Positions 26,417 through 38,045 of a stretch of 64,000 nt of DNA are shown piece by piece. Each line of letters starts with the position of its first letter. Within the stretch, counting starts at the first letter, position 1. The notes under the pieces were generated by a model that saw only the letters and a list, made by a program, of their open reading frames with translations, was not told the DNA's origin and did no database searches. The translations under genes and the position numbers were made by a program. The stretch comes from Boswellia sacra (lineage: Eukaryota > Streptophyta > Magnoliopsida > Sapindales > Burseraceae), in assembly GCA_013180625.2 (NCBI GenBank), contig SNVD02014566.1, positions 186,001-250,000 on the forward strand, read 5' to 3'.

Positions 26417-27846
26417 CTAATTGTTTAGGTGATCCTTCCATCCAAGTACTAACTTTGATAGTGCCGTCGTAAAAGAACCATCTTCCTTGATGGCATTGGC
26501 AGCTGCATCTTTCAGATGTTTCATACGGCTGCAAATGTTCTTCCCTTCTTCTCCTTCCATTAGCTCTTTGACAACATTTGCGATCTCCTCTCGGACCACT
26601 AAACCCATTTTCATTAGCTTTTGGTCTCAAGGCCACTTTGATATCCTCAGATAACATCACAGCATTTAATTTTTGTTCTGCAAAAAGTGGCCAAGCAATT
26701 AGTGGAACACCATTGACAACACTCTCTAGTATTGAATTCCAACCACAGTCTGTTAGGAATCCTCCGGTGGCGCCATGGCTAAGAATTTGAGCTTGCGGTG
26801 CCCAAGAGGCTATAACTAAACAACGCTCTTTGGTCCTTTCCAGGAACCCATTTGGGAGAAAATCAAAAGGTTTCTGTTGGCTCTGGACACTGAAATATGT
26901 AGCACTCGCAGATTCATCATTTGGGCTTTTCACAACCCATATAAATCTTTGCTCACTCAGCTCTAAACCAAACGCCAATTCATTTACCTGAGCTTGGGTT
27001 AGAGTCCCACCGGTGCCAAACGAGACAAATAGAACGGATCCACTGGGCTGATTTTCTAAACCATCTTAAACAATCAGACCCAGACCCATTACCCAGATCA
27101 ATTGAATGGGACGCTATAAGTGGTCCGATTGGATAAATGGGCGGCCTATTGGGGTCCTCGACCATAGCCTTCAAAGCTGCTGCCTCCATTTCCATGGAGG
27201 TATTCACCAAAACACCTTTAGCCAAATCAAACCGATTTGTGATGTCAAGAAACCATTCGTACACTTTACTTTTTCGGTTTTCAACTGCTTCTACGAGATC
27301 TGTTCCACGAACTGGTATGCAGCCGGGAATGTTAATGGGTTCAGGGTGGTCTCTATACTCGCATGAAACCATCTCATCCAGCTTTCGCATATAAAAAGAG
27401 AGTGACAAAGACATTGCACTTAGTGGGAAAAAAAGATAAGGCAGCATGTTATATTCATTAGCAATATCAAGTGCATCGATGCCAAAGGGGTCGAAAAGAA
27501 AAGCAACTAACCGAGTACTACTATTTCTATTTGCGTTTAATGACTCCAAAGCATCTCGTAGAGAAGGCAGTGAGCGAGTCATTGCAAGGGCAACAAGGGA
27601 CGTTGCCGTGTCAGTCTCCTCGGGTGGGTCTTCGAAACTAACGGGAGGAAGAAAGATGTGGTTTATTGTGGAAGGAAGAGCTTGGAGAGTGGCAATCATT
27701 GCGTCTGGTGGAGAGCCGATGGTTGGAATGATGCATGTGATGTGAAAATTGTGAAGATGAACTATATGCCTGGCGAGCTCGATGAATGGGATGAGGTGAC
27801 CCATCCCTGGACTTGGTAGAATAACAATATGGGGTGCTTTTGTCAT
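26417..27846 (-). pseudogene. UGT72B-like UDP-glycosyltransferase, broken by two frameshifts
   Basis: Plant family 1 glycosyltransferase, cytosolic, that in the UGT72B branch glucosylates phenolics. The two frames together span about 475 aa, the normal length, with no intron. The amino end PHIVILPSPGMGHLIPF carries the catalytic His (H17), and LFDPFG holds the likely partner Asp. The reading frame shifts at about 27058-27060 after DCLRW and again at about 26601-26603 after NENG. Each break is one extra T in a coding-strand GGTTTAG. The PSPG box runs from WAPQAQILSHG to PLFAEQ but reads TDCGWNS where the family has HCGWNS, so a donor-contacting His is Asp (CAC to GAC). Sequencing error could explain one or both indels, but the His change argues for real decay. 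The start is the ATG at 27844-27846. Confidence 0.85.
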
Positions 27847-28165
27847 GCCTGATAGCCAGCAGATACTTGATAGCTTGAGCTTAGTTAGCAGTTTGTGTTG
27901 AATTTATTGCAGATGGAGAATGCTAATGGTGATGAATAAACAATGGAGAAAGGCTAAGTGGATCAACGGATGCTTTCATTATTTTACTTAATGGTGATAA
28001 ATAAACGATGGGTTGCTTTTATCATGTCAAATTGTCTACAGCACGCAACTGAGGCAGTCGCTAAGGGCCCCGATCTAATCAAGGACACATATTTTAATTT
28101 ATTTATTCAAGCCTCCACGTCTCCGAATTGAATAAGGTCTTCAAAGTCAGTCTAGTTATATTAAG

Positions 28166-29405
28166 GGGGAGATTAAACTGTGACCCCCTTCTTTTGGTTG
28201 AAGTAACACTCTATCCCTCATTTTTGGATAATTAACATAGACACCCCTAGATTCTAACAGAGAATATGTTAAGAAAATTACATTGTGACCCCCCTCTTTT
28301 GGCTGAACCACATTTTGACCCGCACTTCTGGATAAATAACATAAACACCCTCAGATTCCATCTGCCGTTAGAGAATCTATTATCCTAGCTAGAAGCTCTT
28401 GTGTAAAGACTTAACTACCCTTATTTATCTTATTCATTAAAAATTTTATATTGTGAAGCTTTCTATTGACGTAAATTAAAAAAAAGTTGTTATGATGTCA
28501 GTAAGTTGAAAGAATAAGAATTAAACAATCAAAAATTATATTTTATACAAAAACTAAAAATCTAATAAATAAAGAAGTCAATATGGGTTCATATATCTTA
28601 TTTGCAAACACAAGAATGAGCAAAACTCTCACATGACAGCTCATTTCCATATCTAAAATAACCTATTGTAGATTAATCAATAAAAAACCGAAGCAGCACA
28701 CAAATATTTTTTCTATTTTTTTTTTCAAATCAACTTCAACTGCTTAGTGGTATAGCAGTTGAGGGAAAGTAAAGACTCTGCAACTTGAGTCTTGAAGCAA
28801 CAAGAGACGAAAAGAAAGGGAAAGTAGAGAGAGAGAGAGAGAGAGATTATAAAATTAAATATATTATTTACATTAAATAAAATTTAATTGAAACAATTAA
28901 ATATTAAAAATAATTAAAATAGTCAATTGCATATTTATGTGTTTACATATTTAGTTAAATATTTTTAATCTTTTTTATAAATAAAAATTTAAATTTATTA
29001 AAGTTTATAATAATTATTAATTTGAATTTATGAATTTGTTAATTAAAAATCTATACGATTTTGATTGTTAATTATTTTAATTTAGAATAAAAAGTTAATA
29101 CACTATAATACAATCTTTTATTAAATAGAGTATTATTTAACATGTGTACAATGCAATAATAAATCAAATACAGTATCAAATTTACTCAATTCTCTAACGG
29201 TAGATGGAATCTGGGGTGTTTATGTTATTTATCCAGAAGTGCGGATTAGAATGTTGTTTAGCCAAAAGAGGGGGGTCACAGTGTAATTTTCTTAATAGAT
29301 TCTTTAACGGCAGATAGAATCTGGGGGTGTCTATGTTACTTATCCAAAAGTGGGGGGTAGAGTGTTACTTCAATCAAAAGAAGGAGGTCACAGTGTTAAT
29401 CTCCC
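28166..29405. mobile_element. Non-autonomous Mutator-like element with long TIRs and 9-bp target duplication
   Basis: The left arm (28166-28376) and right arm (29188-29405) are inverted copies over about 215 bp, beginning GGGGAGATTAA and ending TTAATCTCCC. Identical 9-bp flanks TATATTAAG lie at 28157-28165 and 29406-29414. Each arm is itself two imperfect tandem units of about 105 bp, both containing a GTGACCCCC...CTTTTGG segment and a GGATAA..AACATA segment. The 811-bp centre is AT-rich, has a short GA microsatellite at about 28829-28845 and no coding frame, so a transposase would have to come from elsewhere. Confidence 0.9.
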
Positions 29406-29414
29406 TATATTAAG

Positions 29415-31495
29415 GCTCCACGAGTAATTTAGTTATATAATAAAGTTCCATATCTCTAAGTTTAATGGGGCTCTAAAAGTTAATTTAGTTACATTGAGGT
29501 TCTATCCGTCTAATTAGTTACATAATAAGGCTTCATATTTCCAAATTCAGGAAGACACTAAAAGTCAATTTAGGTATATGAAGTTCCCATATTTTTAAAT
29601 TTAATAAATCAGGAAAAATTTTTTAGGCTCAATATTTTTAGACCCCAAAATAATTACAAATTTGTTTTTATAAAAAAATTGTATAATCAAATTTATTTTT
29701 AAATATATTTTCAAGTTCTATAACTCCATTCTTTAAATATTTTTAGTTTATATTATTTTATTTTATTTATTATGTATCAATCTGTAGTTTGTTAATTTTT
29801 AATTTTAAGTATGTCTATTAGAAAACGAGAATCTATATATGAAAAACTTATGAAAAAATTTGAAAATCTTAAATCCTAATTTTTTTGATAAATTTATCAA
29901 AATAATATAAATATATCAATGAATTTTATTACATGACCACACAACACTAACAAAATTAATGGATGATTGAATTATTAAATTTTAAATTTTAAATCAATAA
30001 TAAAATTTTAATTATTTTTTATATTAAATATAAAAATGCCCATTTTATAGTTTTGCTTCAGGAAGAACAAGTAAAGCGTAACGACGTGGCTAAACAGTAA
30101 AGGCATATTTATAAACAATAAAAGCATAATCTTTTTGAGCATATATTCTCCTCCTCCTCTTCTTCTTCTTTTTCTCAAGAATTTATTTGAGAAGGAAACT
30201 GGTTCTATGATTCATTACATAACTCCAACTTGCATGCTTTTCCATCTATACAGACGATCTAGTTTCCTTCTTAAAATATGAAATTCTTCACTTGAAAAAT
30301 CAATTTTACGATATATATATTGAGCTTAATTAGTTTGTGTTGACTGCAGATGTAGAAGGCTAAAGGTGATAGATAAACAGTGAATCGAGATTGATATACA
30401 CTTTGGTTAACTTTGACTTGTGGGTGTGTAGTAGCTAGACTAGTAGTTGTATGATTGTATCCTATTTTCAAATTAATTACAATAAAAAAGAAAATAATGT
30501 CTTTTAAGAATTTGTTTATTTGGTTAAAAAAAGTTGTGCATTGCAGCCGTGAAAAGGATTTGATTACGCCTTTATGGTATAAAAAATTAAGTTGGTTTAG
30601 ATTGCTTAGATGTATAGATTACATGATGGAGAAAGGCAACTAATACAAGAGAAGACATGTGAAAAATGATTAGAAAATCAATTTCAAAAGAATTAATTAT
30701 GTTTATTTGTTAGGGCACATAAATATAATTAAAATCTTGCGTATCTTTTGTGGCTCTTATTATTTTAGCATTTCATTTTTAATACATTAATAATGTTATG
30801 CTTACAACGTCTATGTATAGAGTTGATGTAGCATCAAGTGAATGTAAAAATAGATACTAATAAATAACGTGATATTGAATATAAAAATAAATACTATTAC
30901 TTGTTATATTCAATATAATTCAAACTATCAAGTCTATCCATGATAGATAATATATTCAATACCATTAAAACTAACACATATCTCATAAAAGGTGTATCTC
31001 CAAAGTAAGTATATTGTAAGGTGTAAATATGAGACCAGGGTTGATATGAAATGTCCAATTTTGTGTTGAGTCACGTGTGTTCTCAAATTTACTAATTTGC
31101 TTAAAAGCTAATGATGTGAATTTGTAACCTGATTAGCATAGTGCCTATTGAAATATTCCTTGTAAATAGCGTGTGAAACCTTCTAATAAATGGCAAGATA
31201 TAAATGGCAAAATGGACAATATATGAGCGCTTACATGGAACTTTGATACATGCAAGAACACCAAATAATTCTCAAAAACTTAGCAACCGTTGCACCCGCG
31301 CAAAAACACATTGGTGTGGAACCCTTTATTGTTGTAGCAAATTAAGCCATTTCTGAAACGACACAATGCTTCAAGTCTTCTTCAATATATATGCACTGAA
31401 GTCATATTATCTCTATCACATGCAAAAACCACAGTACAGTTTCATACTCCACAGAACAGAAAACACAGTCGTAATTAGCTCTTTCTGATCTCGCC
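29415..31495. other. AT-rich intergenic DNA
   Basis: About 2 kb of strongly AT-rich sequence without a supported gene or clear repeat boundary. The last 100 bases are the probable promoter and leader of the RRM-like gene. Confidence 0.6.
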
Positions 31496-32189
31496 ATGGA
31501 AGCACATGATCATAATGTTCTCGCCGATGCAGTTATTACCAGCAGTGAAGAGACAGATTCTTCTGGGAGCAGCAGAATGTGGTTAAAAAAACCCTTCGAA
31601 GAAGGAAGCAGAGAAGAGAGACAACTCAGACGAGGGCATGGTTTTTCCCATGAACTGGGGAGGGGATCATCGTCATCAAATAGTGATGAAAGAAGCACTC
31701 AACCGCCCTGCAGACTCAACCCATCTGCAAAAGAGTGGGATCCTTTGAACGAGCGGGCATCCGAGGAAGATAGATGTTTGTTCTTGACATTTTCAAATGG
31801 ATATCCCCTCACCGAGAATCAAATCATCACATTTTTTAACAAGTAATAAATAAATATCCACTATTCTCTATTTCCATTAATTAATGACTAATTGATTAGT
31901 TGCCTCGATCAACTTGTCTTATTGCGGAAGGTTAACATGTATTAATTGTGTGTACTTGATCAGCAAATACGGGCCATGCGTGGAAAAGGTGTATGTGCAC
32001 CGGCCGGATCCGGGGAATATGAATGCGGCGCCACCATTATTTGGGAAGGTGGTATTCAATGTGTCTTACATACCCGCCATCATTGTAAGAAGCGGACATA
32101 AGCCCACCAAGTTCATGGTTGATGGCAGACCTCTTTGGTGCAAGAAATTTGAGGCCAAGAAGAAGAAAGCTGATGGCCCTTGGAAGTAA
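31496..32189 (+). CDS. Plant RRM-like (RNA-recognition-fold) protein of unknown role, 2 exons
   Basis: Exons 31496-31842 and 31964-32189 join in phase (AA|C codes Asn) to give 190 aa. The first 75 residues are Ser/Glu-rich and probably disordered. From LNPSAKEWDP on the protein is conserved-looking: EEDRCLFLTFSNGYPL, FFNNKYGPCVEKVYVHRP, LFGKVVFNVSYIP and VDGRPLWCKKF. This matches a plant-only family with a single divergent RRM-like fold, in which FLTFSNGYPL and FGKVVF sit where RNP2 and RNP1 would be. RNA binding is therefore inference, since typical RNP aromatics are not all present. There is no signal peptide or membrane segment; a Lys-rich tail (KKFEAKKKKADGPWK) could bind nucleic acid or direct nuclear entry. 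It ends about 800 bp before the next gene on the same strand. Confidence 0.75.
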
Positions 32190-32989
32190 CTTCACTTGTA
32201 TCAATTTGAATCATTTATGCAAGTCCTTTCCGCGTTGCAGTATATATGGCGATATTTTATTTTATTTTCGCCAAAAGTGCTTCTCTCTCGCCTTGCACTC
32301 ACTATGTTAATATTTAACTGTGCTAGAAAATGCAAATGCCCGAGCAACAGGCAGTTTATCGGCCCAAATTTCTGATTGTTGTGCTACATATAATCTAAAT
32401 CACTAGAATCTTAATAAAATAACAAATTTGTTGAATCCAATGCATGCGGTAGATGTTTTTAGTGATGATAGATCTTCTTCAGAGACAGAATGGTTGAATA
32501 TATAAATTTTCTCTAATTTCCTAATTTTTATTCTTGCATTGTGCCTTACAAATTGCGCTAAATTAAGCATGGTCTCCTTATCCTCACTCGAAGCATGAAT
32601 ACTTTATCGATGTCCAATGCTCTTTTAATTACCCTCATAAAAGCCAGATGAAAGAGATAAAATAGGATTAACTAAGAAGGGTTGAGCATTGTAAGAGGCC
32701 CAACAAAGCCCATATGGCCCTGATTGAACCAGACAAAAATTGGGCCGCCCCAGATAAAGCCGTTGATTTGAAGATTCTATTACTGGTAACGTGACGGCTT
32801 GGCTTTTCCTCTCCCGCAAAGTAGCCAGAAAGTGCTTTGTTTGTGTGTGTGGGATCCAAAATAACCAAATGTCCCTGTCGTCTTCCACATACTAGGAACA
32901 ATAATATAACAGACTTATATATATCATCTTCTTCTTCGTCTCGCTAATCATACGAATTTCAAACCTAAAAGATTTCTTAAAAAAAGCAA
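32190..32989. other. Intergenic spacer and promoter of the histidine-phosphatase gene
   Basis: The first part is 3' UTR of the RRM-like gene. Minus-strand open frames at 32625-32901 overlap promoter sequence and show no family motif. The site II motifs are listed separately. Confidence 0.55.
32697..32746 (+). promoter_or_regulatory. Cluster of site II (TGGGCY) elements
   Basis: GGCCCA at 32698-32703, AGCCCA at 32707-32712 and TGGGCC at 32741-32746, about 240-290 bases before the ATG at 32990. Site II elements bind TCP factors and favour expression in dividing cells. Motif presence is seen; function is inferred. Confidence 0.45.
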
Positions 32990-34671
32990 ATGGATTCATC
33001 ACAAACCAATAAATCTGTGGACAACCAGCCGGGAGGTTCCGGTAAATTCTACCAAAACGTCGTCGTAATGCGACACGGGGATCGAGCCGACAACTTCGAA
33101 CCGTTGTGGGTATCGACAGCTGCTCGACCGTGGGACCCGCCCCTGATAGAGGATGGTCGGATGAGGGCGTTCTGCAAGGGTCGGAAGATCCGGACGAGCC
33201 TTGGGTTCCCGATCCACCGTGTCTTCGTCTCTCCTTTTCTCCGTTGCATCCAGACAGCCTACGAGGTTGTCTACGCCCTTTGCGCTGTTAATGACGATCC
33301 TAATAGCTTGTCCTCCAAAGACATCGCCTCCATCGATCCCTCCAAACTGAAGGTCAGAATCAGATCACTTATTTATTTGTATACTTTAAAAGAATTACAA
33401 GTCAGTCCCTTTTGTTTCAGAGATTGTCAATTGTCCCACCTAACACTCTTTCCTATTCCTCCTCCTCGTAGACCAATGATTACTTGCTATACAATAATTA
33501 TTTGTTTATTTATTTATTTTCTTTCTTTCTATATATATAAGATGTGGGACGTTATTGCTATGTATATTTGTTGTTTTGCTCAATTTGCATGTATTGGATG
33601 AACAATTATATACTTGCATTTCTTGGCAGGTCTCAGTTGAGTATGGATTGTGCGAGATGTTGAACAGGGAAGCCATCAGAATGAGTGTGGCACCTAAAGA
33701 TGGGAACTTCGGTTTCAATGCCTCAGAGCTTGAAGCTTTGTTGCCAACTGGAACGGTTGATAAGACTGTCACGCGAGTGTATGAAAAGGTATGCACTAAA
33801 TTTTTTTTTCCTTTTAAAATTTATTTGCTTTGCAATCGAGTATCTGTTCGTGCCTTTTGTAAAGTGATGTCTGCAAGTGCGTGATTATTAAACCTTATAT
33901 TGGATTTCTTTGCTTGAGAAAACTCTAGATGCCGGAATGGGAAGAGGAAGTGGCAGGTGCAAGGGAGAGATATGCTCAGATTATCAGGGCACTTGCAGAT
34001 AAATACCTTTCTGAAAACTTGCTGCTAGTCACACATGGTAAGCTTCATTTCTGATTACTTAGGTTCTTGAATTTTAATCCGTGCAAATATCATTTCATGT
34101 TATAAAGTTGCACCTTAGAATTTAAGTGGCGTTTTGGTTCTTTTGAATCCTTTTAAGAGCATTTACAAATTTAAACAAATTAAAATGATTTAATTGTATG
34201 TTGTTGATTGTGTAAGAGTTACAGTTATTTTCTTTACGGTACTTGTATGCTGTTGCTTTTTCTGATGACCAATCTGCTAGGCTTAGTCTCCTAGCACTTA
34301 AAAATGGCTTTTTTCCTTGGACAAATATTGCACAGCACTTGAATGACCATCTGCCTCCAGTATTGCCTTAATATGCTCTTGGAAAAAAACCAAGATTGTC
34401 AAAAATCAGTCAATTTCATGTCCATGTGATTGTTTAAACATTCTTGAAAGTTGTTGAGCTCTAGTTATTGCATGCAGGGGAAGCAGTTGGGTCTGCAGTT
34501 TCTGGATTCTTGAAGAACAATACTGTCTATGAAGTAGACTATTGTGCTTATGTGGAACTAAGAAGACCAATTGTCTTTAAAAATGACTCGTTTACTGCTG
34601 GAAACTTTGAGGTGACTACAAATAATGGCCAAACTGGTGTACGTTACGCAGAGTATGATGACACCAATTAA
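32990..34671 (+). CDS. Histidine phosphatase superfamily (phosphoglycerate mutase-like) protein, 4 exons
   Basis: Exons 32990-33352, 33630-33788, 33929-34037 and 34478-34671 join in phase into 274 aa. The family transfers or removes phosphate through a phospho-histidine. VVVMRHGDR places the catalytic RHG at residues 28-30 (H29), VSPFLRCIQTA supplies the second-motif Arg, EMLNRE a later acidic residue, and LLVTHGEAVGS the second His (H210). So all the usual active-site parts are present. The family includes UBASH3/TULA-like and PGM-like phosphatases, and I cannot name the substrate. No transit peptide or membrane segment is evident; the first 20 residues are polar. Intron 3 interrupts the codon after H210. 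The upstream spacer has site II motifs. Nothing looks broken. Confidence 0.88.
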
Positions 34672-35654
34672 CTTTTTCAATGTCAAGATTTACTGGAAGC
34701 AATTCTCTGCCCTAGTTCTAATTTTAGTGTCAGCTTTTTACATTTCTTTGGTAGGAAATCCAAATGCCAATCCTACTGGCTTCATTGATATAACAAGTAT
34801 ACTATACTGCTCGTTTTACTTAATGGAAGTGATTTGTTGCTTACAGTAGGAAAAGGAATAATGATGAAGAAATGCTTTATTTGAACATCAGGTATTATTG
34901 GTACTATTGCTCAACATGTCTTTGTATGCTGTCATACCTGGTGGAAGTGAAAGACTGTTGCACACTTGCACTTAAGTGAACCTTGAATTAGGTAAATTAA
35001 TGGTTTGATATTGAACTCTCTGATAGCAACTGAAGATCATTAGTTGTATGTAGGTGCAATTCTCAAAAATAAAATTAGCCCAAGTATCATTTAGTACAAT
35101 TGAATATCTGCATCTTTGCGAGAGCTATGGAAGTTAAAGTGGAATACCCCAGAAAGATTTCTTTTTATGAATTATTCATTCAATTAATTTCAATTGTTCA
35201 GACTAATAAATAGAGCCAAGGTTACAGTTAAAGCTGCTAGTAGGAAATGGAAATAACTAGTTATAGTAGGCATGAAAGGGCTAAAGGAAATATGTTCATT
35301 TTATACATATGTTTATAAAGCACTTCCTTAAGTTTCAACGTTTAAAAGATACGAGGATAAGCAACTAAGAAAAGCAAATATGAGTGAAGATGGCATGTAG
35401 GCACTTATACGAGGATAAGCAACTAAGAAAAGCAAATATGAGTGAAGATGGCATGTAGGCACTTCTAGTAACTTATCATATATTGTAAAGGCTACCTGAC
35501 AAACTATAACTTTTAGGGTAAGATCACGGAGTCTTGGTACAAAGAATAAAAAGAAAAATTATCAATTCACAAATGTTGTTTGATTTTGCAACTGAAGAAA
35601 CTGGTAAAAAAATTATCATAAAGCCGGGGCGCAACACAGGGCCTGTGATTGATA
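34672..35654. other. Intergenic DNA between convergent genes
   Basis: The 3' flanks of the histidine-phosphatase gene and of DUO1 meet here. There is no supported gene. It contains the 58-bp tandem duplication listed next. Confidence 0.6.
35349..35464. repeat. Perfect 58-bp tandem duplication
   Basis: Units 35349-35406 and 35407-35464 are identical base for base as read, each starting ATACGAGGATAAGC and ending GTAGGCACTT. A perfect two-copy repeat in non-coding DNA suggests a recent duplication or an assembly artefact. Confidence 0.9.
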
Positions 35655-37201
35655 TCACCAATCAGATGGACTCGGAAGCGGCTCAATGTGATCAAACATG
35701 TCAGTTGGGAAGTCATCAAAGAAGGCATCTGGTTTCATGGGGTTGCCATTTCCATCCCTGGCACCATCTCTACAATTTGTCACTGGCTTTAAAAAGGGTT
35801 GTTCGACAGGAAAGTGTGCTTCATTGCCGAGTTCAGGAGCATCAACCGGTCCAAATGCATCAAAGAAGTAAGGGTCTTCAAGCCTGGCTAAGAGTTCTTG
35901 GCTCTCTGGTGAAAATGTGATGTCTTGCTGGGATTGTGCGATGTGAGGGAAAGGAGCGTGGAACTGAGACTCAACGCAAGGATTATTCTCATATGGTGTC
36001 AGCTGAAGATGGTCATGGTTAGCATCTAAATGAAGCAACTTAGGATTAACCAGATCTGGCAGTGGCACCATCTGCATTATTTCTGCATTTTCAATGTTGG
36101 AGGATGAGCAAGATTGAGGCTTTGAGGATGACTCTTCCTCTATTGAAGAACTGAACTTGGGGCCCTATGAGTAGATAAGAATGGAAGTGTTATTAACACG
36201 TAGCATAGAGGAACAAATCAACTAGCCTGATGACTATGCTGCTTTTCCATTATAAAATAAAACACTAATAAAAAGAAAAAAAAATGATCAGTTCACTATT
36301 ACTATGAACAAACTGTAAAGCTTGGCGGCATGGATCCCTCCAGTCACCAACGTAATGGCAATTTAAAATGAATGAATAGGATAATATCAGAGACCAAAGT
36401 GAGTTATCGATCCTCTATATACTGCTTTTCTGTGAGTTTGAGGACGCAGATCTTACGCAAGATCAAATTTGTCACATTAATTACATCTAACGAAACAAAT
36501 ATGTGTAAAAATTAACCTTTCTTTTAAAAGACTAAAGGAAAATCTAGGCGATGTATTGGAAACCAATATTAAGATGAATTATGTTGACAGAATTGCCTGC
36601 AAATATACAATTCAAATTTCAAAAGCCATGTTGGTGCAATTAATTTGTTTACCTCCACAGTGGGAACATTATGGAAAGCAGGAGGCTGTCTATTAATTTT
36701 GTGGGATTTGGAGTTGGAGGAGGAGGGTGTCGCTGAATTCTGCAAAATTCTTGCTAGCCTCTTTTGCCTACTACTCCAAAAATTCTTGACATCATTGTCA
36801 GTCCTCCCAGGCAAATACGTCGCTATTCTCGCCCATTTGTTCCCGAACTGTGCTTGCAACTCTATCACCACTCTCTCTTCCTCCAGTGAAAATTTACAAC
36901 CACTAGCACAATTAAACGAAACCCAAAAAAAAAAAAAAAAAATCATTGACGATATAACAAAGTACATGCATGCCAGAGACAACATTAAAAAAAAAAGAAA
37001 TTGAAACCATTACTTCTTCAAGTTGGGTCTTAGCTTGTTGACCCAACGGAGACGGCAAGACTTGCCAGTGCGCTGTAAAAGGCCTTTGGATCGAATGGAG
37101 CTCCAGTCTCTGGGACCATACTTCTTCACATGGTTTATCAGCACTTCATCTTCCTCTGCTTTCCATGGCCCTTTCCTTATCTCTTCTCTCTTTCCGTCCA
37201 T
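35655..37201 (-). CDS. DUO1: R2R3-MYB transcription factor DUO1 (male germline regulator), 3 exons
   Basis: In Arabidopsis DUO1 drives generative-cell division and sperm-cell genes in pollen. Exons in transcript order are 37201-37014, 36902-36653 and 36164-35655, in phase, giving 315 aa. R2 and R3 repeats cover about residues 8-110. RKGPWKAEEDEVLINHV, RTGKSCRLRWVNKLRPNL and LPGRTDNDVKNFWSSRQKR match DUO1 closely. NLKNGCKFS contains the extra Lys (K66) that marks DUO1 proteins; choosing the third in-frame Met (37201) puts it at exactly position 66 and aligns MDGKREEIRKGPW with the known start. Earlier in-frame starts at 37207 or further up are possible. The C-terminal part keeps SPESQELLARLEDPYFFD and FFDDFPTDMFD, acidic motifs typical of DUO1 and likely activating. 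The gene is head-to-head with TIM21. Confidence 0.93.
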
Positions 37202-37770
37202 TGTCATTTTTTTGTTTTCTCTCAAACTCAGCAAACCCCAAAATATTTAATTGAAAGTGAAGAAGCAGCATTCACTTCGTCACTTAGATTTCCTTCATCT
37301 TCTACTTTTCTATTTTCTATATTTTTTCTTCTTCTTTGTTCTCTTGAAGTGACGGTTAAGACGGTTACTCCACAACCCTCCACAATTCCACCCACATTCC
37401 CCAATTTTTTCTCACATTCAAAATCCCTTAAATTACATATATGGCCCTCTTACTTTCACCGATTATCTATTGGCCTTTTATACTGGACAAACTATTTTAA
37501 TTTGCTGGACAAAAAGGCTTGTCTTAATTAGAAAGAAAAAAAATTGTGAATATTTTTCTTAAATACTATTGCTTTTCCAAAATTATTTATTATTTTTTAC
37601 TTATAAATTATATTATAAATAACAAAAAACTAGTTTTAATTTACAAGAAGAAAATATTGGTTTGTTAAATTTCTTGCTTTTATAATGTATTTATTTTGTA
37701 ATATTAATTTAACAAAAAATTTTACTTCTTGGTGCTGTCCCCGCAAACCTGCAAGTTACAATAACATAAA

Positions 37771-37797
37771 AGCCCAAAAGCCCAATTTAACGGCCCA
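37771..37797 (+). promoter_or_regulatory. Three site II elements upstream of TIM21
   Basis: AGCCCA at 37771-37776 and 37779-37784 and GGCCCA at 37792-37797 (TGGGCY on the other strand), about 250-275 bases before the TIM21 ATG. Such elements are enriched in promoters of plant nuclear genes for mitochondrial proteins, which fits TIM21. Function is inferred. Confidence 0.5.
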
Positions 37798-37820
37798 TAA
37801 AAAATCTCATAACCAAGACG

Positions 37821-37844
37821 CACGTGTGCCTCTGTAGGCACGTG
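37821..37844 (+). promoter_or_regulatory. Two G-boxes (CACGTG) 18 bp apart
   Basis: Palindromic CACGTG at 37821-37826 and 37839-37844, about 200 bases before the TIM21 ATG. They are potential bZIP or bHLH sites. Being palindromic they could serve either divergent gene; proximity favours TIM21. Confidence 0.5.
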
Positions 37845-38045
37845 TCTGCATAAACCCCAAACCGTAGTTTCCCACTTTCCCCTGTATCCACCAACTCTAA
37901 CGCAGTCTTTTTCCCTGTGTATGAATCCTATAATTTATGGATTTTGGATTTGGTAGAATTTAATTCTATTTATTTAAAAAGATTTTATTTATTTATTTAT
38001 GCTAAAGAGTAGAATAAAAGGTAGGAAAGTTGAAGTTGATTGAAG

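Larger units (their letters stand above)
37202..38045. promoter_or_regulatory. Bidirectional spacer between DUO1 and TIM21
   Basis: These 844 bases separate two divergent start codons. The DUO1-proximal half is pyrimidine-rich on the plus strand, then AT-rich. The TIM21-proximal half carries site II motifs and two G-boxes. No gene is supported here; the long plus frame at 37130-37531 overlaps the DUO1 exon and its flank and is not coding. Confidence 0.6.

Noticed and set aside
27106..27745. Plus-strand open frames opposite the UGT gene
   Set aside because: They are antisense shadows with no motif; the minus strand carries clear UGT homology.
35655..36164. miR159 target site expected in some DUO1 genes
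   Set aside because: Reading the last exon I found no convincing match to the complementary sequence. A proper target search could still find a weak site.
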